Source: an uncultured Pseudomonadales bacterium (GTDB lineage Bacteria; Pseudomonadota; Gammaproteobacteria; Pseudomonadales; Cellvibrionaceae). From it: DNA of 64,000 bases. The DNA is taken from contig CANKXO010000005.1 of assembly GCA_947487765.1 (NCBI GenBank), forward strand, positions 186,001 through 250,000. The letters run 5' to 3'. Shown one piece after another: positions 40,073 to 51,272 of this stretch (the first letter of the stretch is position 1; each line of letters opens with the position of its first letter). Made by a program: the position numbers and the translations under genes. Under the pieces are notes generated by a model. That model was given only the letters and a program-made list of their open reading frames with translations. It had not been told where the DNA came from and did no database searches.

Positions 40073-41545
40073 TTAGTCGATGGCGGGTGCCGTGTGTTGA
40101 TGAAAATCAGTTTCTTGTTGATATCGATGAGCGATATTTAATAGTTTTGCTTCTGAAAAGTAGTGCCCAGTTAATTGTAGGCCAACAGGTTTATTTTCTT
40201 TCGTGACGCCACATGGGATTGATATACCTGGCAGGCCAGCCAAATTAGTAGGCAATGTATAAATATCTTCTAAATACATTGATACAGGGTCTTTGGTTTT
40301 TGCGCCTAGCTCGAAAGCAGGGCTGGGGGCAGTAGGGCCAGCAATAACATCAATGTCATTAAAAGCGGCATCGAAGTCTTGTTTTATTAGGCGGCGTACT
40401 TGTTGGGCTTTACGATAATAGGCATCGTAATAACCTGCTGATAATGCGTAGGCGCCCACCAATATACGGCGCTTCACTTCCTCGCCAAAGCCCTCAGCGC
40501 GTGAACGCTTGTAAAGGTCTTCCAAGTCTTTAGGGTCTTCGCAGCGGTAGCCATAACGTACACCGTCAAATCGAGAGAGGTTGGCGGAGCACTCTGCCGG
40601 TGCAATGACGTAATAAGCAGGTACAGCAAGGTGAGTGTGAGGCAGTGATATCTCCTTTACAGTCGCACCTAATGCTTCATAAGTTTTTATCGCATCCTGA
40701 ATAAGTTGTTCTACCTGAGAGTCAAGTCCATCACTAAAGTATTCTTTAGGTAAGCCAATACGCAGACCTTCCAATGAATCGGAGAGTGTTGTTGTATAGT
40801 CGGGTTTGGGCTCATCGATGCTGGTAGAGTCTCTATGATCAAAGCCTGCTAGTACATTCAGCATAATGGCGGCATCTTCAGCTGTTTTTGTGATGGGGCC
40901 TGCCTGATCAAGGCTAGAGGCGTACGCTACCATGCCCCAACGAGACACCCTGCCATAGGTCGGTTTTAAACCTGTTACGCCACAAAAACTGGCAGGTTGG
41001 CGAATAGAGCCTCCGGTATCACTAGCTGTTGCCGCTACCGCTAATTGTGCAGCTACTGCAGCGGCTGAGCCACCAGACGACCCACCAGGTACACAATTGC
41101 TGTTCCATGGATTCTTTGCCGGCCCGTAAAAGCTATTTTCATTGGATGAACCCATCGCAAACTCATCCATATTAGTTTTACCTAACATGACAGCGCCGGC
41201 ATTGATGCAGTTATCAACAATCGCTGCATTATAAGGAGGGGTAAAGTTATCAAGCATTTTGGAGCCGCAGCTTGTACGTACACCTTCTGTACAAAATAGA
41301 TCTTTATGGGCAATAGGAATGCCGCAAAGAGCAGATTCATCGCCTTGAGCTAATTGTGTATCGGCTTGTTTGGCCATACTAAGCGCTTCTTCTTGGCAGA
41401 CGCTAATAAAACTATTGTATTGGTTGTCGAGCCGCTGGATTCGCTCGAGGTAGTGTTGAGTGAGCTCCACACTGGAAAATGCTTGTTTTTTTAGGCCCTG
41501 TTTCAATTCAGCCAGGGTTAATTGGTGAAGGTTCGTTGAATGCAT
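40073..41545 (-). CDS. gatA: Asp/Glu-tRNA(Asn/Gln) amidotransferase subunit A
   Basis: Glutaminase subunit of GatCAB, an amidase-signature enzyme. It has 490 residues. The Ser-cisSer-Lys triad is visible: Lys in IPIAHKDLF, Ser in [15 protein letters not shown] and Ser in [14 protein letters not shown]. It supplies ammonia to GatB. ATG start with a 75-bp gap to gatC. Confidence 0.98.
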   Translation of the reverse strand: MHSTNLHQLTLAELKQGLKKQAFSSVELTQHYLERIQRLDNQYNSFISVCQEEALSMAKQADTQLAQGDESALCGIPIAHKDLFCTEGVRTSCGSKMLDNFTPPYNAAIVDNCINAGAVMLGKTNMDEFAMGSSNENSFYGPAKNPWNSNCVPGGSSGGSAAAVAAQLAVAATASDTGGSIRQPASFCGVTGLKPTYGRVSRWGMVAYASSLDQAGPITKTAEDAAIMLNVLAGFDHRDSTSIDEPKPDYTTTLSDSLEGLRIGLPKEYFSDGLDSQVEQLIQDAIKTYEALGATVKEISLPHTHLAVPAYYVIAPAECSANLSRFDGVRYGYRCEDPKDLEDLYKRSRAEGFGEEVKRRILVGAYALSAGYYDAYYRKAQQVRRLIKQDFDAAFNDIDVIAGPTAPSPAFELGAKTKDPVSMYLEDIYTLPTNLAGLPGISIPCGVTKENKPVGLQLTGHYFSEAKLLNIAHRYQQETDFHQHTAPAID

Positions 41546-41620
41546 AATGGTGTCAGTTATTTTCTAGTAATAGCGTGAGTGTGTTTTCTAGTGTTTGGTT
41601 CTCTATAGTCAACAAGTTGA

Positions 41621-41902
41621 TTAATCGATGACTTTGGGGACTAGGAAAAGCCCATTTTCAACAGCAGGAGCAATTGCCTGCAGTTGTGCTCGTTGATCAG
41701 GTTCAGTGACTTTATCGGCTCGTAATCGTTGAACGGCATCCATTGGATGAGACATGGGAGCGACTCCTTTGGTATCAGCTGCTTGTAATTGATCGACAAG
41801 CGCTAAAATGCTGGTGATACTTTCTGCCACATCACCAGCGGTTTCGCTATCAATATTAATTCTCGCAAGCTGCGCTAACTTGGCAATTTCATTAGCTTCC
41901 AC
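41621..41902 (-). CDS. gatC: Asp/Glu-tRNA(Asn/Gln) amidotransferase subunit C
   Basis: Small subunit (93 residues) that stabilises GatA-GatB contact. It has the family pattern IAKLAQLARINI and a C-terminal ...VENGLFLVPKVID tail. The start is a GTG with GGAG ahead at proper spacing. It is first in the gatCAB operon and divergent from mreB, as in Pseudomonas. Confidence 0.96.
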   Translation of the reverse strand: MEANEIAKLAQLARINIDSETAGDVAESITSILALVDQLQAADTKGVAPMSHPMDAVQRLRADKVTEPDQRAQLQAIAPAVENGLFLVPKVID

Positions 41903-42058
41903 ACTGTTCTCCGTCGTTGCTATTTTTGGGATATTTTTTGAAGCCCGTGATTCTAGCGTATTTTTTGCCTTACAACTGCTAAAACTATAAAAATCACTGT
42001 AAAATTGCTGCTAAATACTCATCTTTGCCTAATTGCGCCTTGCCGAATAAGGCTGGCA

Positions 42059-42086
42059 TTGTTAGAGTCTCGCAACTTAATATAAT
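42059..42086 (+). promoter_or_regulatory. Candidate promoter of mreB
   Basis: TTGTTA, a 16-nt spacer and a perfect TATAAT in the 342-bp gatC-mreB divergent region, giving a leader of about 150 nt. The remainder of the region is AT-rich and shows no gene. Confidence 0.55.
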
Positions 42087-42235
42087 TGGTTTAAATATTA
42101 CTAAGGTGCTAGATTAACTATTTATTTAATTGCCTGATTAATATTGATAATGTTAATAAAAATAAATCGCTATTGATCTATTTTTTAAGAATCATACTCA
42201 ATCCATAATGACACTAATAAAGTACTCATAGGTAA

Positions 42236-43285
<1,050 letters not shown>

Positions 43286-43464
43286 GTAAGTTCCATAATA
43301 GGTCTTTTTATTCTCTCGTTGTGAACTTTTGTGCTTTTAACAGGACGATTATTCGATGTAAGTCCTCTAACTAGGTATATTTTCTCTTTGATTTGAAGGT
43401 AAATATCTATTCTTAAAGCCGAGTTATGATGACTTTCATCTCTGATTTTTGACCGAGGATTACG

Positions 43465-44304
43465 ATTAAACTCTTATTCACCAAAGGCCCCTCTTATTTT
43501 GCTCGAGTGGTTATACTTGCAGCGTTAGCATTAGCGCTGCTACTCGTAGGGCGCTATACCACTTGGCTTGAGCCTGTCCGCAGTAAACTTGATTTGCTTT
43601 CTATGCCCTTTTACTGGGTTACTAATATCCCCCATCGTCTATCTGAATGGATTGACACTGATTGGGTGGCACGCCAAGAACTTGAAAAAGAAAACAAATT
43701 ATTACGTAATCAGATCCGAGTACAGGAATCCCGTTTGCAACAGATGGCCTCTTTGGTTGCTGAAAACCTGCGTTTACGCCAGTTAATGAATTCATCTGAA
43801 ATCGTTCAGGATCGGGTGCTTGTTGCCGAGCTAATAGGTGTTTCACCTGATCCGCTCGTTCACAAAGTAATCGTAAACAAGGGCAGTAATGATGGTATTT
43901 ATGTGGGACAACCATTATTAGATGCTTTTGGGCTCATGGGCCAGGTAGTTTCTGTAACACCTTATACATCGCAGGTGTTGTTGATTACCGATAATTCCCA
44001 TGCTATTCCTGTTCAAGTCACTCGTAATAATGTTAGGACAGTTGCGGAAGGCGTGGGTGACTTATATCAATTACGTTTACGCTATGTGTCTTCGACGATG
44101 GATATTAAGGAAGGGGATATACTCGTGAGCTCTGGCTTGGGAGGGCGTTTCCCTGTGGGTTATCCTGTTGCTCAGATTGAATCCATTACTTATGACCCTG
44201 GAGAGCCTTTTGCAACAGTGATTGCTCGTCCTGCCGCACAGCTAGACCGTAGTCGACATGTATTACTTGTGTTTAGCGAGCAATCGGATTTTATGGTGCG
44301 CTAA
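43465..44304 (+). CDS. mreC: Rod-shape protein MreC, apparent AUU start
   Basis: Bitopic periplasmic scaffold of the elongasome, 279 residues as proposed. The frame opens after a TGA at 43450 and has no ATG, GTG or TTG before GTG 43507. Starting at GTG would remove a conserved cytoplasmic N-terminus. The upstream codons read KLLFTKGPSYFAR, aligning residue for residue with the E. coli start MKPIFSRGPS if the ATT at 43465 is the initiator; GAGG lies 6 nt ahead. Then follow one membrane segment, a coiled coil (residues about 70-100, LEKENKLLRNQ) and two beta domains. It overlaps mreD by 1 bp (TAATG). Confidence 0.9.
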   Translation: MKLLFTKGPSYFARVVILAALALALLLVGRYTTWLEPVRSKLDLLSMPFYWVTNIPHRLSEWIDTDWVARQELEKENKLLRNQIRVQESRLQQMASLVAENLRLRQLMNSSEIVQDRVLVAELIGVSPDPLVHKVIVNKGSNDGIYVGQPLLDAFGLMGQVVSVTPYTSQVLLITDNSHAIPVQVTRNNVRTVAEGVGDLYQLRLRYVSSTMDIKEGDILVSSGLGGRFPVGYPVAQIESITYDPGEPFATVIARPAAQLDRSRHVLLVFSEQSDFMVR

Positions 44305-44774
44305 TGCGGGCGTTAATTGTTATCAGTTTTTTGCTTGCATTTGTTTTAATGGTTGTTCCGGTTAGCTTCCAATGGCGTTGGTGTCGTCCAGAGTTTGTTG
44401 TATTGCTTGTTATTTATTGGGCGATGTTTACTCCTCAGCATTTTGGGCTCGGGGCCGCATGGCTTGTTGGTTTATTTCAGGATCTATTAGAGCTAGCGCC
44501 TTTAGGGCTGAATGCAATGGCAATGATGCTAGTGGCCTACATTTCTCATCTTGTCTATCAGCGAATCCGTAACTATGTGTTCTGGCATCAAGCATTATGG
44601 GTCTTTGTATTGATTGGAATTTTTGGGTTGTTTTCTAGTTGGCTGAGTAGTTTTATGGGACAACAGGTAGGTACTCCTGTATTTCTAGTCGCAGCTTTAT
44701 TGAGCAGCTTATTTTGGCCATTTTTAGTCATCCTAATGAGCCGCTTACAAGTATATTTTCGCTTGCTTCAGTAA
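44304..44774 (+). CDS. mreD: Rod-shape protein MreD
   Basis: Integral membrane subunit of the elongasome, 156 residues with about five membrane segments. The segment GAAWLVGLFQDLLELAPLGLNAMAM is the conserved family core. It is translationally coupled to mreC. In Pseudomonas and E. coli maf and rng follow; neither is here. Confidence 0.94.
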   Translation: MRALIVISFLLAFVLMVVPVSFQWRWCRPEFVVLLVIYWAMFTPQHFGLGAAWLVGLFQDLLELAPLGLNAMAMMLVAYISHLVYQRIRNYVFWHQALWVFVLIGIFGLFSSWLSSFMGQQVGTPVFLVAALLSSLFWPFLVILMSRLQVYFRLLQ

Positions 44775-44918
44775 TAACAAAATGGTCTTACACGCTCTTT
44801 ACTTAGTCTTTAGTGTATTTCTGTTTATCTTGTGCAGCGGTTAAGCTTATGTTCAGTAAAGGTTAGGGATAATAGGCTGATTGTAAGAGTAATATTGTTA
44901 CCTATGTGTTGTTAAGCC

Positions 44919-47900
44919 ATGATTCGTCATATCAAAAAACCAATGAAACCGCTTTGGGCTCTTTGTGCTTTAGTAATTATTGTTATTGCACTTTTGATCC
45001 AGCTTGCCAGGTTGGCTGCTCCACGTATTGATTATTTCCATGCTTCTATTGAGCAATTTGCCAGCCAGCAACTTAATGCGCAGGTATCTATCGGTAAAAT
45101 ATCGGCTAAATGGCCAGCACTGACGCCTGAAGTCATGATTGATGACCTGTCTATAAAGACAGCTACGGGTCAGTCATTTTTAAATATCGACCATGTCAGC
45201 ATGCAACTGGATATATTATTAAGCCTTTTCCATTGGGCTCCTGTATGGCGTCATGTTGATGCCAATGGGTTAAGGTTAACGATAAGCCAAGGTGAAAAAG
45301 GTGGTTGGTCATTGGGTGGTTTAAAGCCCTCGCAAGATAGCCGTAGTTGGCGTTATCGTAGTCCCGGCGCCCTTTTTTTGATGGCTCGTGATGTCAAGCT
45401 TAAAAATGCAGATATTACCTTCGAGTTCTATAATCATCATCAATTGGTTACAGAAATACCATTCATCGATATTCAGAATAATGGTCATTTTCATCGATTG
45501 ACAGCCCAAGCGGCTATTGGTGATGAATCTAACTTTAAATTTATATTAGAGGGGGTTGGAGACCCTTCGATTGCCGAACAGTTTTTTGCCAAAGCCCATT
45601 TAACACTCAATGGCTTTCCTGTTGAGCGCCTTGCTCAGTTATTCAGTCAAGTAACGATTAATACTCAGAATGATTCCCGTGCGCCAAACTCACAATCAAG
45701 TGCAGACCTGAAACTTTGGTTCGATTTTGCATCGCCTAGCCGTTTTTTAATGAATGGCCATATTGAACTGTCTAATGATGAAGCATCAGATTTTGCTCGA
45801 GACAATTACCTTGATATTCCTTTTAAGGCTGATATTGCCGGTGACTACGGTATTGTCAGCGGATTAGCGGTTGGTTTACGCAATATACAGGTTGATAGGG
45901 AGCTCTCTCTAAGTCCTACACATATCCTTCTACACGATAATCAATTAACGGTAGCCGTTACAGAACTTAATATCGAAGAGCTGATGGAGTGGGGGCAGCA
46001 ACGATTCCTTTCATTGTCTGATGAGGTAGATAGCAATGTTTCTGGTGAACATAAAGCAAAACAATCTAAATTGAAGGAAGTTATTGGTACATTATCTCCT
46101 CAGGGGGATTTACATAATCTATATTTAACGTTGGATTTACTGAATTTGCCTCAGTTAAAAATTCAGGCAAACCTCGATAAGGTCGATACTGATGTATGGG
46201 CGAATATCCCTGGCTTTAAACAGGTAAGTGGGTATCTTGAAGCCGGCTTGAATGAAGGTTTTGTATTGCTGGATGCCAAAAAATTCTCATTATTTCCAGA
46301 TAAAATATATTCTGCCCCCATTTTTGCTCAATCTGCAAAAGGTTTTGTAGCATGGAATTTCTCACTTAAGCAAAAAGAAGCGAAAGTGTATGGTTATGAT
46401 TTGAGTATGCAAGGCAAGTACGGTAATGCTAATGGTAATTTTTTACTCGATCTTGTATGGGGAAGAAAAAAACCTGAACAATATAAAAGAGAAAATCACC
46501 TAAATTTACAGATAGGTTTGCAAAACTCCAAGGCGATTTATCATCGAGATCTTGTGCCAACGGTCCTTCCTGAAACCTTACTGGATTGGATGGATACTTC
46601 TATTAAGGGAGGCAATATTGAAAACGCAGGTATTTTCTATAGGGGAGGGTTAAAGAAAAAGTCTGACCGGAGTGTACAGTTTTTTGCCGATATCAATAAT
46701 GGGCAATTAGATTACAGCTCTGACTGGCCAGCATTGAATGGTATTAATGGCTCATTACTGATTGATAATAATCAATTATATGGCGTGATAGATAATGCAA
46801 ATATCTATGGTGATGATAATTTTAAGGGGCAGTTTAGTTGGAATGAGAACTCTACAGACATTCTTAAGATTAACGCCTCTGGTCGAGCCTCTTCTTCGTC
46901 AGGCTTGAAATATATCCAGGAATCATGGTTAAGTAGCAAAGTTGGTGGAATCGCCGATCAGCTGTCGGCAGAAGGTAGTTTGACAGTAGATGTAGATTTA
47001 GATATCCCTCTGAACGATTCTTCGTCCCTAGCTAAACATAATATTCTGCTAGATTTTGATAATAGCCAATTGCGCTTTAAAGAGCTTGATCTCGTTTTTA
47101 ATGAGATTGATGGCGCACTTAATTACACAACGGAAAAAGGGTTTGTTTCAAAAAATTTATCCGGAGTGCTTTTTGATAACACTTTTAATCTCTTTGTGGG
47201 TGAGAATGCTGAAGGTGAAAGTTTTTCCAATGCTGATGATACCCTCACAATTAAAGCCATCGGTCAAACGGACATTAAATCGATAGAGGAATGGATTCAG
47301 CAACCGGTATTGTCTTTTTTCAAGGGTGAGCTGGCATATGACCTTAATATTAAAATTCCATTAGAAACTGACTCGGATACTTTGCCTATGTTATCAATAA
47401 GATCTGATTTAATCGGGGTCAATGCTGAGTTGCCGGCACCATTCAAAAAGCAAGGTGGTGATAGCATGCTTTTTTCTTTTGATATGCCTTTGCAAAACGA
47501 TATTATCGATTATCAATTTACATTAGGGGCCTATTTTTCTGGGCATTACCGGTCTACTGATGCAAGTGTAAGAAAATCTACTAAAAATAAATCAGGACCA
47601 GATCAACCTTATGCAATGACACTCGCTTTTAGTGATACTCAGGCTCCGGATTTTATTAAATTACCTGAAGAAGGTATTAAAGTATTTGGGCAATTCTCAC
47701 AGTTTGATGTTGATGCCTGGTTGCCATTTTTTCGCTCTTATCCTCGAGAAGACAGTGATTCTCCCTCAGCTATGGATTTATTTTTTTCTGCTGACGACTT
47801 GAAATTTAAAGATCAAGGACTTAATAATTTTTTATTATCTGGACAGAGAGAAAAGCAAGGGTGGAGCTTTATTGTAGATAGTGATGATGTGTTAGGTGGT

Positions 47901-48953
47901 ATATATATCGATGACGATAAACAGCGCCCTTTAATTGTCGATATCGATTATTTGAAGTGGCCTCCAGAGCAGCCAGCGTCCGTATTGACTGAAGAAGTAA
48001 TCGTTGATGAAAAGCCTAAAATAGATCCTTTAGCTACGATAGATCCTTCTACATTACCGCCTATGGATATCACTATCAATCGTCTAGTGTACAAAAATAA
48101 GCCATTAGGTAATTGGTCTCTAGAAATCAGACCTGATAGTGAAAGTTTAGAGGTTCGCAATATTTACGCAACGGCAGCGGGCTTTTCATTGATGGGTGAA
48201 GCAGAAAATACAGGTGCATTTTTGCGTTGGCAGCCAGCCATTGGAGCGATTCCATTATCAACTCGTTTTACAGGCACTATTGTTGGAGATGATCCGAAAA
48301 CACTATTTGAACAGTGGGAATTGCCGGTTGTTTTACAAAGTGAAAAAACTGAAGTTGAAATAGATTTGTTTTGGACGGGTTCCCCCGCTTTTTTTTCTAT
48401 TGAAAGCTTAAAAGGTACTATTAATACTCGTCATACCAACGGAGTGTTTACTCAGGAAAAGACAGACAATGCAACAGATGCCTTACGTTTATTTGGCTTA
48501 TTAAATTTTGACTCATGGGCACGTCGAGTGAGGTTAGATTTTTCTGATGTTTATAAAAAAGGTATTGTTTTTGATGATCTTCAAGGGCAGTTAACCTTTA
48601 ACGATGGCATGATAGAAATATCTAAGCCACTGACAATGAAAGGGCCATCAAGTACCCTAATATTATCGGGTCTTATTGACTACCCTCTGCAAACTGTGGA
48701 TGCAAGGTTAACGGCTACTCTGCCGGTAGGAGGTAATTTAACGGTAGTTGCTGCGCTGGCGGGGGGATTGCCAGCAGCGGCAGGTGTGTACCTCGTCAGT
48801 AAGCTATTTGAAAAGCAGGTTGCCAAAGTTTCCAGCATTAATTACACCATTAACGGTAGCTGGGAGAACCCTATTATTAAAGTTGACAATGTTCAGGACG
48901 ATAGTCTTGGTGGTACAGGCTCATCTGCGGTAAATGAAAATGCAGGCTCTTGA
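44919..48953 (+). CDS. yhdP: YhdP-type AsmA-like lipid transport protein
   Basis: A giant AsmA-like protein of 1344 residues, one of the inner-membrane-anchored beta-groove bridges that carry phospholipid to the outer membrane (with TamB and YdbH in E. coli). It has an N-terminal membrane anchor (residues about 10-32), a DUF3971-type central region, and a C-terminal AsmA-like domain ending with LPVGGNLTVVAALAGGLPAAAGVYLVSKLFEKQVAKVSS. Its position in the mre neighbourhood is conserved, but maf, rng and tldD normally flank it. Confidence 0.93.
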   Translation: MIRHIKKPMKPLWALCALVIIVIALLIQLARLAAPRIDYFHASIEQFASQQLNAQVSIGKISAKWPALTPEVMIDDLSIKTATGQSFLNIDHVSMQLDILLSLFHWAPVWRHVDANGLRLTISQGEKGGWSLGGLKPSQDSRSWRYRSPGALFLMARDVKLKNADITFEFYNHHQLVTEIPFIDIQNNGHFHRLTAQAAIGDESNFKFILEGVGDPSIAEQFFAKAHLTLNGFPVERLAQLFSQVTINTQNDSRAPNSQSSADLKLWFDFASPSRFLMNGHIELSNDEASDFARDNYLDIPFKADIAGDYGIVSGLAVGLRNIQVDRELSLSPTHILLHDNQLTVAVTELNIEELMEWGQQRFLSLSDEVDSNVSGEHKAKQSKLKEVIGTLSPQGDLHNLYLTLDLLNLPQLKIQANLDKVDTDVWANIPGFKQVSGYLEAGLNEGFVLLDAKKFSLFPDKIYSAPIFAQSAKGFVAWNFSLKQKEAKVYGYDLSMQGKYGNANGNFLLDLVWGRKKPEQYKRENHLNLQIGLQNSKAIYHRDLVPTVLPETLLDWMDTSIKGGNIENAGIFYRGGLKKKSDRSVQFFADINNGQLDYSSDWPALNGINGSLLIDNNQLYGVIDNANIYGDDNFKGQFSWNENSTDILKINASGRASSSSGLKYIQESWLSSKVGGIADQLSAEGSLTVDVDLDIPLNDSSSLAKHNILLDFDNSQLRFKELDLVFNEIDGALNYTTEKGFVSKNLSGVLFDNTFNLFVGENAEGESFSNADDTLTIKAIGQTDIKSIEEWIQQPVLSFFKGELAYDLNIKIPLETDSDTLPMLSIRSDLIGVNAELPAPFKKQGGDSMLFSFDMPLQNDIIDYQFTLGAYFSGHYRSTDASVRKSTKNKSGPDQPYAMTLAFSDTQAPDFIKLPEEGIKVFGQFSQFDVDAWLPFFRSYPREDSDSPSAMDLFFSADDLKFKDQGLNNFLLSGQREKQGWSFIVDSDDVLGGIYIDDDKQRPLIVDIDYLKWPPEQPASVLTEEVIVDEKPKIDPLATIDPSTLPPMDITINRLVYKNKPLGNWSLEIRPDSESLEVRNIYATAAGFSLMGEAENTGAFLRWQPAIGAIPLSTRFTGTIVGDDPKTLFEQWELPVVLQSEKTEVEIDLFWTGSPAFFSIESLKGTINTRHTNGVFTQEKTDNATDALRLFGLLNFDSWARRVRLDFSDVYKKGIVFDDLQGQLTFNDGMIEISKPLTMKGPSSTLILSGLIDYPLQTVDARLTATLPVGGNLTVVAALAGGLPAAAGVYLVSKLFEKQVAKVSSINYTINGSWENPIIKVDNVQDDSLGGTGSSAVNENAGS

Positions 48954-48986
48954 TGTGGATAAAAGTCTCTATTTTTAGATGTGACT

Positions 48987-49535
48987 TTAGGATTTATTAA
49001 GCAGTATATCCTGCACAGTTTTAAATAATTTCAGTCTATATTTATTTGATGAGCTGCCTTCACTTTTTTCTTTTTTCGCATATCGAATAAACTGTCCAAG
49101 TTGTTGCCTATTGCTCTTTGGAAACAAAGTAATAAACTCCGATAATGCATTAGCATCAGTAGAGTTGCCATCTTGATCATTAATGCAAAGTAATCGATTA
49201 CACCATTCCTCTGCTGGATTAATAGATTGTTGGCTTTGCCTGTCTTGCTGTTTTTGGTCGTGAAGTGCAGCTTGAATTTCGTCAGGGTTTTCTGAACGAA
49301 TGATTTTCCCAATGCGTTGTATTTGTCTGCGGCGACTATTACCTGTTTTTAATCGTTTCGCTAGTTCTATCGCGTCGATTAACATGTCACTTAATGGTAG
49401 TTGAGCTAATTTTTTAGTGGAGAGTAATACTAATTCATCACCCAGAGATTGTAGTTCGCGGAGGGCTTTTTTAACGGCTGTTTTACTGACAAACTCTTCG
49501 TCGTCCATATCTGAATGGTTTTCTTCACTGATCAT
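48987..49535 (-). CDS. darP: Ribosome biogenesis protein DarP (YjgA, DUF615)
   Basis: A 182-residue helical protein of the DUF615 family, a factor in late 50S assembly. Family traits: SKTAVKKALRELQSLGDELVLLS, the LPLSDMLIDAIELAKRLKTGNSRRRQIQRIGKIIR block and a charged helical C-terminus. It is convergent with yhdP. In relatives it often neighbours pmbA or tldD, which are not seen here. Confidence 0.92.
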   Translation of the reverse strand: MISEENHSDMDDEEFVSKTAVKKALRELQSLGDELVLLSTKKLAQLPLSDMLIDAIELAKRLKTGNSRRRQIQRIGKIIRSENPDEIQAALHDQKQQDRQSQQSINPAEEWCNRLLCINDQDGNSTDANALSEFITLFPKSNRQQLGQFIRYAKKEKSEGSSSNKYRLKLFKTVQDILLNKS

Positions 49536-49571
49536 TGATTGTTCTCATTGAATAATTTGCGCTATTAATTA

Positions 49572-50939
49572 CTACGCATAAAAGATTGTCGCGAGGCCAA
49601 GAAAAGCCATGAAGCCTACTACATCGGTTAGTGTTGTTAAGGCAACACCCCCGGCAAGTGCAGGGTCAATACCCATACGTTTTAGTATTGAAGGTAGTAA
49701 TGTTCCACCGATAGCAGCCGCTAATAAATTGATGATAGTGGCAACGGCGATAATGATGGCAATGCGAATATCATTAAACCACCACGCGGTTAATAAACCC
49801 AGAGCACAGGCCCACAGTAAACCGTTCATGATGCCAGAAGATATCTCACGGAGTAATAGCCAGTTGCGGTTGCTAGAACCAATCTTGCCAAGCGCCATAC
49901 CTCTTACAACAACAGTGAGTGTCTGGCTGCCTGCGACACCACCCATACTGGCAACAATAGGCATGAGAATGGCTAGAGCAACCACTTTATCAATAGTGTC
50001 TTGAAAGAGGTTGATTACTGCGGAAGCCACAATAGCTGTAATTAAATTTATACCTAGCCAGATTGCACGACGAGGTGCCGTCTTTAATAGAGGGGCAAAG
50101 GTATCTTCATCTTCGCCCAAACCGGACATGCTCATTAATGAATGGTCCGCATCTTCAATAATGACATCGACAACATCATCAATGGTAATACGGCCAACAA
50201 CCTTTCCTTCTTCATCGATAACGGGCGCTAAAATCCAGTCATTTTGTTCAAATAGCTGGGCCACTTTGCCATCATCCATATCAACGGGAATAGCTTCAAC
50301 ATCCGTACGCATAATCTCCCTTACACTAATGCTGGGATCGGATGTCAGCAGCTTGCTCATTGATAAAGTGCCAAGATAAACATTTTCTCCGTTAACAACA
50401 ACAAGTTGGTCAGTCGATGGTGGGATTTCTTCATGGCGACGTAGGTACCGTAGAACAACATCTAACGTAAAACGTGGCCTTATGGTAATGACATCCGTAT
50501 CCATCAGGCCGCCAGCGGTATCCTCTTCATAGGATAAGACGGTTTCAACTCTTGCGCGGTTTTGCGCGCTCATTGCTGATAGTGCTTCTTGCATCACCTG
50601 ATCTGGCAGATGCTGTAAGATATCTGCCGCATCATCTACATCCAGAGACTCGGTCAGTTCAGCAACTTGTTGGCTGTCCATGTTTTCAACGAATTGAACA
50701 GCAATATCTTCAGGTAATTCCTGAAGAATGTCGGCATGAGATTCTTTATCAATGAGGCCCCAGAGGTAGATGCGAGCCTTTGGAGGAGAGGAGTTAATTA
50801 GGTTTGCTATTTCAACGGGTGTGAGGCCGTTGAGCATGCGTTTGGCCGAGCGCAATTCGCCGTGGCTTTCTTGGATTTCTGAAAGCTTGGAAAGGTTAGC
50901 TTGAGTTTTGTCGAATTCCTCGTCAACAGCAGGTTGCAT
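49572..50939 (-). CDS. mgtE: Magnesium transporter MgtE
   Basis: Mg2+ channel/transporter, 455 residues. It has an N-terminal helical superhelix domain (LPDQVMQEALSAM), two CBS domains (about 130-255) that gate by sensing Mg2+, the connecting helix, then five membrane segments with the pore motif AGSQTLTVVVRGMALG and GGVALTTLTDVVGF. Next gene in transcription order is darP, 36 bp on. Confidence 0.97.
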   Translation of the reverse strand: MQPAVDEEFDKTQANLSKLSEIQESHGELRSAKRMLNGLTPVEIANLINSSPPKARIYLWGLIDKESHADILQELPEDIAVQFVENMDSQQVAELTESLDVDDAADILQHLPDQVMQEALSAMSAQNRARVETVLSYEEDTAGGLMDTDVITIRPRFTLDVVLRYLRRHEEIPPSTDQLVVVNGENVYLGTLSMSKLLTSDPSISVREIMRTDVEAIPVDMDDGKVAQLFEQNDWILAPVIDEEGKVVGRITIDDVVDVIIEDADHSLMSMSGLGEDEDTFAPLLKTAPRRAIWLGINLITAIVASAVINLFQDTIDKVVALAILMPIVASMGGVAGSQTLTVVVRGMALGKIGSSNRNWLLLREISSGIMNGLLWACALGLLTAWWFNDIRIAIIIAVATIINLLAAAIGGTLLPSILKRMGIDPALAGGVALTTLTDVVGFMAFLGLATIFYA

Positions 50940-51002
50940 AACTATATCTTCTACTCAAAGCCCTCGGGCCATTATTATTTAATTATTGGTAATCTAGAAT
51001 CT

Positions 51003-51272
51003 CTATTCATCTTCATCAAAACGGTTATTGATAAGCCCTGTAACCTCTGTCATTGCTAATTCTTCGTCGCTACCATTACATTCAAGTTTTATATCTGTGC
51101 CTTTAGCCGCGGCTAATAACATCAGTGCCATTACACTTTTGCAGTCGACGGTTTTTCCATTGCTTGTTAGCTTTATATCGCTGGCAAAGCGGTTGGCAGT
51201 GCTGGCTAGTTTGGCAGCTGCTCGGGCATGTAATCCCAGTTTGTTGATAATAGTTAGCTCAGTGGTAATCAT
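51003..51272 (-). CDS. ptsO: Phosphocarrier NPr (nitrogen PTS HPr)
   Basis: HPr-like phosphocarrier of the nitrogen PTS, 89 residues. The phosphorylation site is H15 in LGLHARAAAKLA, and Ser46 sits at the regulatory-serine position of HPr (CKSVMALM). The ATG at 51272 is chosen because it overlaps the rapZ stop as ATGA; an in-frame GTG at 51296 would add eight residues and deepen the overlap. Confidence 0.95.
   Translation of the reverse strand: MITTELTIINKLGLHARAAAKLASTANRFASDIKLTSNGKTVDCKSVMALMLLAAAKGTDIKLECNGSDEELAMTEVTGLINNRFDEDE

Noticed and set aside
43286-43464. Possible frameshift or pseudogene at the mreC start
   Set aside because: The frame is continuous from the conserved N-terminal motif to the stop and the protein is full length; only the start codon is unusual.
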